NCBI GenBank assembly: GCA_017648225.1
Contig: JAGCJE010000071.1
Span: 1-22,521, forward strand
Origin: Kiritimatiellia bacterium
GTDB lineage: Bacteria; Verrucomicrobiota; Kiritimatiellia; RFP12; UBA1067
Reading direction: 5' to 3'
Length of the DNA: 22,521 bases
A program made the position numbers and the translations under genes. This document shows, piece after piece, positions 13,572-21,253 of this stretch; positions within the stretch are counted from its first letter, which is position 1, and the number at the start of each line of letters is the position of its first letter. The notes beneath the pieces were generated by a model, which saw nothing but the letters and a program-made list of their open reading frames with translations, had not been told where the DNA came from and searched no databases.

Positions 13572-16500
13572 GATGATGCGCTGAGGGTTTTTGCATCGCG
13601 TCTTTCCCACCCCGCCTTTTCTTCGGGCGGGAGCGTGGGGTTGTCGTCTCTTACGGGTTCGGCCGACGCGTTTCTCGCGCTTTCTCTCGCTGCGGCTTAT
13701 CAGCCGCGGGTCGTCGTTGCGGTTACGGAGGGTCTTCCCGCCGCCGACAGATTCTTTGATGATTTGACTCTCCTGGCGTCCTCGCGCGATATTGCGCCTT
13801 CGGCATATCAGGTTCGTATTGCGGAATTTCCTCCTCTTGTTCAGGGCGACAAGTCGTCGCTCGGGACGCGTTCGAAAACTCTCGCCGCGCTCAAGGCCTG
13901 GTCCTTGAATCCGTATCCGCTCGTGATTGTAGCTCCGTTTGTCTCGCTTGCGCGGCCCGTGGCGTCCTCGACGCTGCCTTCTTTTCGTCTTGTCGAAGGA
14001 GTTTCGAAATTTTCTGAAGTCGTCTCAAAAATCGCCGCGCTTGGCTACGACCGAATTGGAATGGTGGAGAAGGAGGGTGACTGGTCTCAACGCGGCGGAA
14101 TTGTCGATATCTGGAGTCCTGGCGACGAGTTCCCTGTACGATGCGAGTTTTTTGGTGAGGATCTTGAAAGCATTAGGACGTTCAATGCCGCGACGCAACG
14201 CTCGCTCGAGCGGATTCAGTCGGCAGAAATCATTTCTGCGAAGGAGGATTCGGACTTTGAGGAGGAGCTCTCCTATCTGACGGATTTTCTTCCTTCAGGC
14301 TCCGCCGCTCTCGCTCTTGATCACAACGCCTATGATGCCGAGCGTTTTATAAAGAATGTATTTCTCAGGGTTTATACAGGAGAGCCTCTGCCGCGCGGTA
14401 CGGCGCTGGCCGATTTTCAGACGGTGCCGCTACCGGGGTTCGGCGAGCTGGATATCGCCGAGGCTCACCATCCCGAGCTTTTTGACGCGGCTCGAGCGCG
14501 GCTCGAGCGTCATCTGAAATCAGCCGGGAAGGCGGGAGAGCGGATCGTGTCCCTCGATGCGCTTTCGGGCGGGTTTGAGATCCCTCCTTCGGACGAGTTC
14601 GCCGGTCTTGTTGTGGTGACGAAGGCCGACAGAGTTTTTACCAAGCGTAAGGCTCGCGTCAAAAAGGCCTCTGCCCCGCAAGGTGCGCGTCTTAGCGATT
14701 TCGACGATCTTGAACCGGGCGAGTACGTCGTTCATCTCGAGTACGGCGTCGGGCGGTTCGTCGGTTCGTCGGAAATTCTGATGGACGGGAATCGGACTGA
14801 AGTTTTCACGATAGAATACGACGAGGGGGCGAAACTTCACGTCAACGCTTCGCAGGCTCATCTTCTTTCCAGGTACGTCGGCGTCAAGGGGCAGGAAGTA
14901 AGGCTCCACAGGCTGGACGGAAAACGCTGGAACAAAGACAAGCTTGACGCCCAGAAGGCCGTCGCCGATCTGGCCGCGGCGCTTTTAAGGACCCAGGCGG
15001 AGCGCGAAACAGCCCCGGGGTTTGCGTACGATATCAACTGTGAAGGCCGGGAGGCGTTTGATGCGGCGTTTCCGTACGAGGAGACGAACGATCAGCTCGC
15101 CGCGATAAAGGCGATCGAGGAGGATCTTTCCTCGGCGAAGCCGATGGACCGGCTAATCTGCGGGGACGCGGGCTACGGCAAGACCGAGGTCGCGATGCGC
15201 GCGGCATACATCGCCGCGCTCAACGGAAAACAGACGGCCGTTCTCGCGCCGACGACGGTTTTGGCCGAGCAGCATTTCGAGACGTTCACCTCGCGCTTCG
15301 ACGGAACACCGGTCAGAATCGAATCCGTTTCGCGTTTTCAGAGCGGGAAGATACACGAGGGGACTTTCGAGCGGCTTAAAACCGGCGCCTGCGACATTGT
15401 CATCGGAACCCACGCCATTCTGTCACCGAAAATAAGATTCAGGGATCTCGGGCTTATCATAATCGACGAGGAGCAGCGATTCGGCGTAAGGCACAAGGAG
15501 TTTTTGAAACGCCTGAGGGCGACGGCGGACGTTCTTACTCTGTCGGCGACGCCGATACCGCGGACGCTTTATATGTCTATGACGGGCGCTAGGGATCTGT
15601 CGCTTTTGAGTTCTCCTCCGCGCGAGCGCGTCGCGGTCGAAACCGTTGTCGTGCGCGACAGCGATATGATCGTCAGAAGCGCGATTGAGGCGGAGCTTGC
15701 GCGCGGCGGACAGGTGTTCTTTCTTCACAACCGCGTAACGACAATGGGCAAGGTTGAAAAACGTCTTCGGGAGATATGCCCCAAACTCCGTATCGTTGTC
15801 GCGCACGGACAGATGGATTCTAAAACGCTCGCGCGCAAGATGCGCGCGTTCGAACGCGGAGAATACGATCTTCTTCTCTCGACGACGATAATTGAATCCG
15901 GAATAGATATCCCGAGAGCCAACACGATACTTGTCTCGGACGCTCAGACGTTCGGGCTTGCCGACCTTTATCAGCTCAGAGGTCGTGTAGGGCGTTCGGC
16001 CGTTCAGGGGCGCGCGATTTTTCTTCTGCCCGGGGTCGGGTCCGTCGATTCGGACGCGCGCGAAAGGCTCGCGGCGCTTAAGCGTCACGGCGGTCTAGGC
16101 GGCGGTTTTGCGCTCGCGGTGCGCGATCTCGAGTTGCGCGGCGCTGGGAATCTTTTAGGTTCGGAGCAGTCCGGTCATATAGCGGCGGTCGGTTTCACCC
16201 TTTACTGCCAGCTTCTCAAGCGTACGGTGGCGATGCTGAAAGGCGAGAAGCCCAATGATGTCGTAGATGTGAAATTAAACCTTGATTTCATCGTTTTTTC
16301 GCCGTCTTCGGACGATTCCGGGTCTGTTGCGGCGCTGCCGTACGATTACATCGAGGAGGATTCGCAGCGCATGGGCTTTATGAAGCGCCTTGCCGAGGCG
16401 GGGGACGAGGGGGATGTGCGTTCAATAAAGAAGGAGCTTGTCGACCGCTACGGACGGCTCCCTTCGGCGGCTGCGAGACTCATCAAACTCGCGGAGCTAC

Positions 16501-16682
16501 GTGTCGTCGCGGCTAAATGGGGCGTAAGCCTTATCCGTACGGCAGGATCAAGGGCGTTTTTCTACAAATCAGATTCTTCGGATGTCGCGCTTGTCGAGGA
16601 TTTGAAAAGTGCCGCGCCCGACGGTAAAATCCGGGAGCTTTTTGCGATAATGAGAAATGTTTTTGCCGCCGTCGACACTTAA
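13569..16682 (+). CDS. mfd: Transcription-repair coupling factor
   Basis: Mfd removes stalled RNA polymerase at DNA lesions and recruits UvrA. The 1037 residues carry the expected modules: an N-terminal UvrB-like region (about 1-300) without ATPase motifs, the RNA-polymerase-interacting domain (about 370-440, EPGEYVVHLEYGVGRFVG), then a RecG-like translocase. Walker A is GDAGYGKT at 532-539, the DEEQ box starts at 633 followed by RFGVRHKE, TLSATPIPRTLYMSM is motif III, and a second RecA-like domain has STTIIESGIDIPRANT and QLRGRVGRS. The C-terminal TRCF domain is present (about 900-1030). It is about 100 residues shorter than the Escherichia coli protein, mainly in the N-terminal half. The start is read from AGGAG supplied by the heptamer array. 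Very secure. Confidence 0.97.
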   Translation: MDDALRVFASRLSHPAFSSGGSVGLSSLTGSADAFLALSLAAAYQPRVVVAVTEGLPAADRFFDDLTLLASSRDIAPSAYQVRIAEFPPLVQGDKSSLGTRSKTLAALKAWSLNPYPLVIVAPFVSLARPVASSTLPSFRLVEGVSKFSEVVSKIAALGYDRIGMVEKEGDWSQRGGIVDIWSPGDEFPVRCEFFGEDLESIRTFNAATQRSLERIQSAEIISAKEDSDFEEELSYLTDFLPSGSAALALDHNAYDAERFIKNVFLRVYTGEPLPRGTALADFQTVPLPGFGELDIAEAHHPELFDAARARLERHLKSAGKAGERIVSLDALSGGFEIPPSDEFAGLVVVTKADRVFTKRKARVKKASAPQGARLSDFDDLEPGEYVVHLEYGVGRFVGSSEILMDGNRTEVFTIEYDEGAKLHVNASQAHLLSRYVGVKGQEVRLHRLDGKRWNKDKLDAQKAVADLAAALLRTQAERETAPGFAYDINCEGREAFDAAFPYEETNDQLAAIKAIEEDLSSAKPMDRLICGDAGYGKTEVAMRAAYIAALNGKQTAVLAPTTVLAEQHFETFTSRFDGTPVRIESVSRFQSGKIHEGTFERLKTGACDIVIGTHAILSPKIRFRDLGLIIIDEEQRFGVRHKEFLKRLRATADVLTLSATPIPRTLYMSMTGARDLSLLSSPPRERVAVETVVVRDSDMIVRSAIEAELARGGQVFFLHNRVTTMGKVEKRLREICPKLRIVVAHGQMDSKTLARKMRAFERGEYDLLLSTTIIESGIDIPRANTILVSDAQTFGLADLYQLRGRVGRSAVQGRAIFLLPGVGSVDSDARERLAALKRHGGLGGGFALAVRDLELRGAGNLLGSEQSGHIAAVGFTLYCQLLKRTVAMLKGEKPNDVVDVKLNLDFIVFSPSSDDSGSVAALPYDYIEEDSQRMGFMKRLAEAGDEGDVRSIKKELVDRYGRLPSAAARLIKLAELRVVAAKWGVSLIRTAGSRAFFYKSDSSDVALVEDLKSAAPDGKIRELFAIMRNVFAAVDT

Positions 16683-16732
16683 CGGAATGCATATGTTCAA
16701 GTAAAAATTCTGCGCAAAAACATAGCCGAATA

Positions 16733-16741
16733 TGGTATAAT
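16733..16741 (+). promoter_or_regulatory. Extended -10 promoter of the secA-ispD-gyrB run
   Basis: TGGTATAAT is identical to the element before the HAD/mfd unit. No good -35 is visible 16-18 bases upstream. Predicted transcription start near 16748 gives a leader of roughly 50 bases before the secA ATG at 16801. The 118-base gap (16683-16800) holds no convincing terminator for mfd, so read-through is also possible. Confidence 0.65.
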
Positions 16742-16800
16742 ATACGTGTTAAATTGAAGTGTTAATAAAATGCGGATCCGATTCGCGAAATAGAGAAAAA

Positions 16801-19800
16801 ATGAACTTGTTAAAATTACTTTTCGGCACTAAGAACGATCGCGAGCTTAAGAAGATTTGGCCCATTGTTCATGAGATTAACCGTATTGAAGAGGGTTATC
16901 AGGCCAAGAATTTTACCGACGAGGATTTCCCCCGTATGACCCAGGAGTTTAAGGCGCGCTATCAGAAGGGCGAAAGTCTTGACTCTCTCCTCCCGGAGGC
17001 GTTCGCTCTCGTTAAGAACGCGTGCCGCCATCTGGTCGGTACGACCGAGGAGGTCTGCGGTCATACGCTTACCTGGAACATGATTCCTTTCGATGTTCAG
17101 CTTATCGGCGGCATCGTTCTGCACCGTGGAGCCATTTCCGAAATGCAGACGGGCGAAGGTAAGACGCTTGTCGCTACGCTGCCGCTGTATCTGAATGCGC
17201 TTTCCGGGAAGAACGTCCAGCTCGTAACCGTCAACGACTATCTCGCCAAGCGCGACGCGACCTGGATGGGTCATCTTTACAAGTATCTCGGCCTTACCGT
17301 CGGATGCATCCAGAACTCGATGGATTCCGACGAGCGCCGCATCCAGTACGCCTGCGACATCACGTACGGAACCAATTCCGAATTCGGATTCGACTATCTA
17401 CGCGACAACGGAATGGCCCAGCGTCCCGAACAGATAGTTCAAAACGGTCATAACTTCGCGATCGTCGACGAGGTCGACTCGATTCTGATCGACGAGGCGA
17501 GAACGCCTTTGATCATTTCCGGGCCCGCTACGATTTCGACGAGCCACATCTACAAGGAGATTCGCCCGCTGGTCGACGCGATTGTCCGCGTTCAGACTTC
17601 TCAGTGCAACGACCTCATCCAGGCCGCGAAAAAAGCTTTTGAGACGGGAGATTTGGAAACGGCTAAGACGAAGATCTACCAGGTTTACCATTCGATGCCG
17701 AAGCACAAGCAGCTTATGCATCTTCTCGAGAATCCCGAGATACGCAAATTGCATGAAGACGGCGAGATGCAGATGCTTTCTGAAATCCGCAAGGAGGAGG
17801 CTCAGAAGCTGAAAGAAGAGCTTTATTTCACGATCAGCGAGCGTACGCGCGAAGTTTCGCTCACGGACCGCGGCTGCGAGAAGATCTGCCCCCAGGATCC
17901 GAAGCTTTTCGTTCTTCCCGATCTCGCCTCCGAACTCAGCGCGATCGACGGGGACGCCTCGCTCAGCGACACGGAGCGCATCGACCGCCGCCGCGCCGCG
18001 CAGTCGATGTTCATGGAACGCAGTGACCGCGTGCATGTCGTCAATCAGCTTCTGCGCGCCTACTGTCTTTACGAGAAGGACGTCGACTATGTCGTTCAGG
18101 ATAACCACGTCTACATCGTCGATGAGTTTACGGGGCGCGTTCTTCCCGGCCGCCGTTGGTCGGACGGTCTTCATCAGGCGGTCGAAGCGAAGGAATGCGT
18201 TGAGATCGAGAAGGAGTCCCAGACTCTTGCTACGATCACGATCCAAAACTACTTCCGCCTTTACGAAAAGCTTTCCGGCATGACCGGTACGGCCGAGACC
18301 GAGGCTCGCGAGTTTAAAGACATTTACAAGCTTGACGTCGTTGTAATCCCGACGAACAAGCCCGTAAACCGCACCGACGGCAACGATCAGATTTATCGCA
18401 CCCAGCGCGAGAAGTTCAAGGCGATCATCGCCGACGTCGCTAGACGTCATGAGCGGGGGCAGCCTACGCTTTTGGGTACGGTTACGGTCGATACGTCTGA
18501 AGTTCTCTCCCGCATGCTTAAGATGGCGCACATCCCCCATGAGGTGCTGAACGCCAAGAACCACGCTCGCGAAGCGGAAATCGTGGCTCTCGCGGGTATG
18601 AAGGGTGCGGTAACGATCGCGACGAACATGGCGGGCCGCGGAACCGACATCAAGCTCGGCGAGGGCGTCAAGGAGCTCGGCGGTCTTCATGTCATAGGTT
18701 CCGAGCGCCACGAGTCCCGCCGCATCGACCGCCAGTTGCGCGGCCGCTGCTCGCGTCAGGGCGATCCCGGAAGTTCCCAGTTCTTCATCTCGCTTGAAGA
18801 TCAGCTGATGCGCCTCTTCGGTTCTCAGCGCCTCTCTGGACTTATGCAGCGTCTGGGTCTCAAGGAGGGCGAGGTTATGGAGCACAGGTGGCTCAACCGC
18901 TCCGTGGAGACGGCGCAGCGCCGTGTAGAACAGCAACATTACGCCGTCCGCAAGCGTACGCTCGAGTTCGACGACGTGATGAACAAGCAGCGCGCCATCG
19001 TTTATGAATTGCGCGGTCGCGTCCTGAGAGGCGATCAGGAGACGGTTCATAATATCATTCTTGACGTGATGAACGATCTCGTCCGCAGCCAGTGCGAGCG
19101 TTACCTTTTCAGCGAGAAGGACGGCCAGATTACGGATTTCCTTTCGTGGCTCGGCGTCAGCTTCCCGGTGACCGTCACCGAAGAAGAGTTAAAGCCTCTT
19201 ATGGGCAGGCCCGAAGAGGCGGGAGATCTCGTCTACGGCCGCGTTGAAGAGGCTTACGAGATGAAGTGCGCGGGCGAGGATTCGGAGACGCTGCCCTTTA
19301 TGGAGCGAGGCGTTTTCCTCAGCGTAATAGACCGCGAGTGGCAAGATTATCTTAGAGCCATGGACGACTTGAGGCACGGCGTCAATCTCCGCGCCTACGG
19401 CCAGCGCGATCCTCTGATCGAATACAAGAAGGAGGCGTTCGAAATGTTCGAACAGCTTATGGCTTCGATCAAGACGAAGGTCGTTTCAAGCGAGTTCCGT
19501 TCGACGACGGCGGCGAATCTTCGCCGTATGTTCGCCGCCATGGAGTCTCAGCGTCAGAAATCGGTTACGAACGAAGATGTCATCACCGTTGACGGCGACG
19601 ACTCCGAGCCCTCGCGTCCCGCGCAGGCCGAAGCGCCGAAGACCGTGGCCGACGTGTTCGCGTCCATGATGTCCGCCCGCATGGCGGCGGCGAAACCGGC
19701 CGATCCCGTAGCGGCTCCGGCCAATCGTCAGGCTTCTGTCGGGCGTAACGATCCGTGCCCTTGCGGATCCGGAAAGAAATTTAAAAAATGCTGCGGGAGG

Positions 19801-19812
19801 AATGAAATATGA
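16801..19812 (+). CDS. secA: Preprotein translocase ATPase SecA
   Basis: SecA drives export of unfolded proteins through SecYEG. The ATG at 16801 is used (1003 residues); an in-frame GTG at 16759 would add 14 residues with no family resemblance. The N-terminus FGTKNDRELKKIWPIVHEIN is typical. Walker A is MQTGEGKT at 115-122, the DEVDSILIDEARTPL segment with the DEAD-type box starts at 223, and later motifs include VDEFTGRVLPGRRWSDGLHQAVEAKE, GMTGTAETEAREF and the second RecA domain ATNMAGRGTDIKLGEGV with RQLRGRCSRQGDPGSSQFF. The C-terminus ends with the SecB-binding zinc motif, Cys986, 988, 997 and 998. An insertion of roughly 80 residues (about 265-340, bases 17590-17820) lies at the start of the preprotein cross-linking domain, compared with Escherichia coli. 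Its TGA overlaps the ispD ATG. Confidence 0.98.
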   Translation: MNLLKLLFGTKNDRELKKIWPIVHEINRIEEGYQAKNFTDEDFPRMTQEFKARYQKGESLDSLLPEAFALVKNACRHLVGTTEEVCGHTLTWNMIPFDVQLIGGIVLHRGAISEMQTGEGKTLVATLPLYLNALSGKNVQLVTVNDYLAKRDATWMGHLYKYLGLTVGCIQNSMDSDERRIQYACDITYGTNSEFGFDYLRDNGMAQRPEQIVQNGHNFAIVDEVDSILIDEARTPLIISGPATISTSHIYKEIRPLVDAIVRVQTSQCNDLIQAAKKAFETGDLETAKTKIYQVYHSMPKHKQLMHLLENPEIRKLHEDGEMQMLSEIRKEEAQKLKEELYFTISERTREVSLTDRGCEKICPQDPKLFVLPDLASELSAIDGDASLSDTERIDRRRAAQSMFMERSDRVHVVNQLLRAYCLYEKDVDYVVQDNHVYIVDEFTGRVLPGRRWSDGLHQAVEAKECVEIEKESQTLATITIQNYFRLYEKLSGMTGTAETEAREFKDIYKLDVVVIPTNKPVNRTDGNDQIYRTQREKFKAIIADVARRHERGQPTLLGTVTVDTSEVLSRMLKMAHIPHEVLNAKNHAREAEIVALAGMKGAVTIATNMAGRGTDIKLGEGVKELGGLHVIGSERHESRRIDRQLRGRCSRQGDPGSSQFFISLEDQLMRLFGSQRLSGLMQRLGLKEGEVMEHRWLNRSVETAQRRVEQQHYAVRKRTLEFDDVMNKQRAIVYELRGRVLRGDQETVHNIILDVMNDLVRSQCERYLFSEKDGQITDFLSWLGVSFPVTVTEEELKPLMGRPEEAGDLVYGRVEEAYEMKCAGEDSETLPFMERGVFLSVIDREWQDYLRAMDDLRHGVNLRAYGQRDPLIEYKKEAFEMFEQLMASIKTKVVSSEFRSTTAANLRRMFAAMESQRQKSVTNEDVITVDGDDSEPSRPAQAEAPKTVADVFASMMSARMAAAKPADPVAAPANRQASVGRNDPCPCGSGKKFKKCCGRNEI

Positions 19813-20477
19813 CAACTGCGATAATCGTCGCCGCCGGCAAGTCCGAAAGAATGGGCCCCGGAACGGATAAGGCGTTTTTGAGTCTTGTTAACAAGCCTAT
19901 CGTCGCGTGGTCGCTCCTGGCTTTCGAGCGCAGTCCCGAGGTCGACAGAATCATTCTCGTCGTCCGCAAGGATCAGCTAGTAGCCTCGAAGGCCGTAGTT
20001 CAGATGTTCGGCATTTCCAAAATCCAGACGATAGTTCCCGGCGGAGCGAAGCGCCAGGATTCGGTTCAGGCCGGTCTTGCCGCGTGCGATATCGATACGC
20101 GTTACGTCATCGTTCATGACGGCGCGCGCCCTTGCGTCACGTCTGAAATGGTTTCCGAAATCGCCAAGGCCGTCAAACGTTCCGGGGCGGTTACTTTCGG
20201 ACGAAAGATAACCGACACCGTAAAGCGCGTCGAGAAGGGCAGCGCAGTCGCCGCAACGGAAGACCGCGACAAGCTCTGGGCCGTCCAGACGCCCCAGGCG
20301 TTTCAGATAAAAATACTCCGCGCGGCCTACAAGGCCCTCGGCAAGAAGGAGGTTACTGACGATTGTCACGCGGTTGAACTTTCGGGTGAGACCGTTAAGA
20401 TCGTCGAAAGCCGTCTTCCGAATTTCAAAATAACCACGGTCGAGGATCTTCAGATCGCCGGAGCGCTTCTTAAATGA
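19809..20477 (+). CDS. ispD: 2-C-methyl-D-erythritol 4-phosphate cytidylyltransferase
   Basis: IspD joins CTP and MEP to form CDP-ME in the non-mevalonate isoprenoid pathway. The 222-residue sequence has the nucleotidyltransferase loop AIIVAAGKSERMGPGTDKAFL, with Arg14 and Lys21 matching the catalytic Arg20 and Lys27 of the Escherichia coli enzyme. It also has ILVVRK, the VIVHDGARPCV motif with its active-site Asp, the KITDTVKRV segment with another conserved Asp and Lys, and TPQAFQ. The ATG overlaps the secA stop by four bases, so translation is probably coupled; GGGAGG stands just upstream inside secA. There is no fused IspF domain. The neighbour downstream begins two bases after its stop. 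Confidence 0.96.
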   Translation: MTTAIIVAAGKSERMGPGTDKAFLSLVNKPIVAWSLLAFERSPEVDRIILVVRKDQLVASKAVVQMFGISKIQTIVPGGAKRQDSVQAGLAACDIDTRYVIVHDGARPCVTSEMVSEIAKAVKRSGAVTFGRKITDTVKRVEKGSAVAATEDRDKLWAVQTPQAFQIKILRAAYKALGKKEVTDDCHAVELSGETVKIVESRLPNFKITTVEDLQIAGALLK

Positions 20478-20478
20478 C

Positions 20479-21210
20479 ATGAGCAAAAAAATCGCAATAT
20501 TAGGTGATATCCATTCCAATATCGACGCGCTCGAGGTCGTTCTTGAAGATGCCCGCGAGCAGGGAGTCGAGGAATATTTCTGCACGGGAGATATCGTGGG
20601 CTACAACGCATGTCCCCATGAATGCCTTGAAATAATCCGTTCGCTAGGCTGTCCCGTGGTCAAGGGCAATCACGATCACTATGTTGCCTCGCAGCGTAAC
20701 CTTGACGATTTCAACCCTCATGCTGCAGCCGTCGTTGAATGGACGCGCGGGCAGTTGACGGCTGAAGAGCTCGAGTATCTCCACGAGATGCCTTTTTCGG
20801 TGACGAAGATGGGTATGACTCTTGTCCATTCCACCATGGACAGACCTGAAAGTTTCGGTTATGTGTTCGACAACCAGCAGGCGGAGACGAATTTCACCTG
20901 CCAGAAAACGCCCGTCTGTTTTCACGGCCATACCCACTGTCCGATGATTTACGAAAAGCAGCTTTCGGGCGTTTACAGAATCGACCCACAGGATTTCGAT
21001 CTGAAGCCCGGGCGCAAGTATTTCATTAATGTCGGCTCAGTCGGGCAGCCCCGAGACGGCGATCCGCGCGCGACCTACGTTATTTACGATACCGCCGCGC
21101 GTAGGGTTTCCTTCCGTCGGCTTGAGTACGATATAGCGGCGGCCCAGGCGCGGGTTCGCGCGGCGGGCCTTCCCGAACGCCTCGCCGAACGTTTGGCTTA
21201 CGGCCAGTGA
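20479..21210 (+). CDS. Calcineurin-type metallophosphoesterase (YfcE/MJ0936-like)
   Basis: This 243-residue protein has the five metal-binding blocks of the calcineurin-like phosphoesterase fold: GDIHSN (9-14), GDIVGY (37-42), GNHDHY starting at 63, the histidine in TLVHSTMD, and FHGHTHCPM. The sequence is close in pattern to the DUF2156-free, single-domain phosphodiesterases of the YfcE/MJ0936 type, which cleave phosphodiesters with manganese or nickel in vitro; the cellular substrate is unknown. It starts one base after the ispD stop, without a clear ribosome binding site, so it probably depends on coupled translation. gyrB follows after 43 bases. A role specific to isoprenoid synthesis or supercoiling is not implied by the neighbours. 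Family certain, function open. Confidence 0.88.
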   Translation: MSKKIAILGDIHSNIDALEVVLEDAREQGVEEYFCTGDIVGYNACPHECLEIIRSLGCPVVKGNHDHYVASQRNLDDFNPHAAAVVEWTRGQLTAEELEYLHEMPFSVTKMGMTLVHSTMDRPESFGYVFDNQQAETNFTCQKTPVCFHGHTHCPMIYEKQLSGVYRIDPQDFDLKPGRKYFINVGSVGQPRDGDPRATYVIYDTAARRVSFRRLEYDIAAAQARVRAAGLPERLAERLAYGQ

Positions 21211-21253
21211 TAATTTCATCAGTATTTTCAGCGCACTCCAAAGGTCATATAAG

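Noticed and set aside
16759..16800. GTG start for secA adding 14 residues
   Set aside because: The extension does not resemble SecA N-termini; the ATG at 16801 gives the normal start.
17398..19050. 550-codon open frame on the minus strand opposite secA
   Set aside because: It lies wholly inside a certain gene, has no family resemblance, and is explained by the codon bias of secA keeping the antisense frame free of stops.
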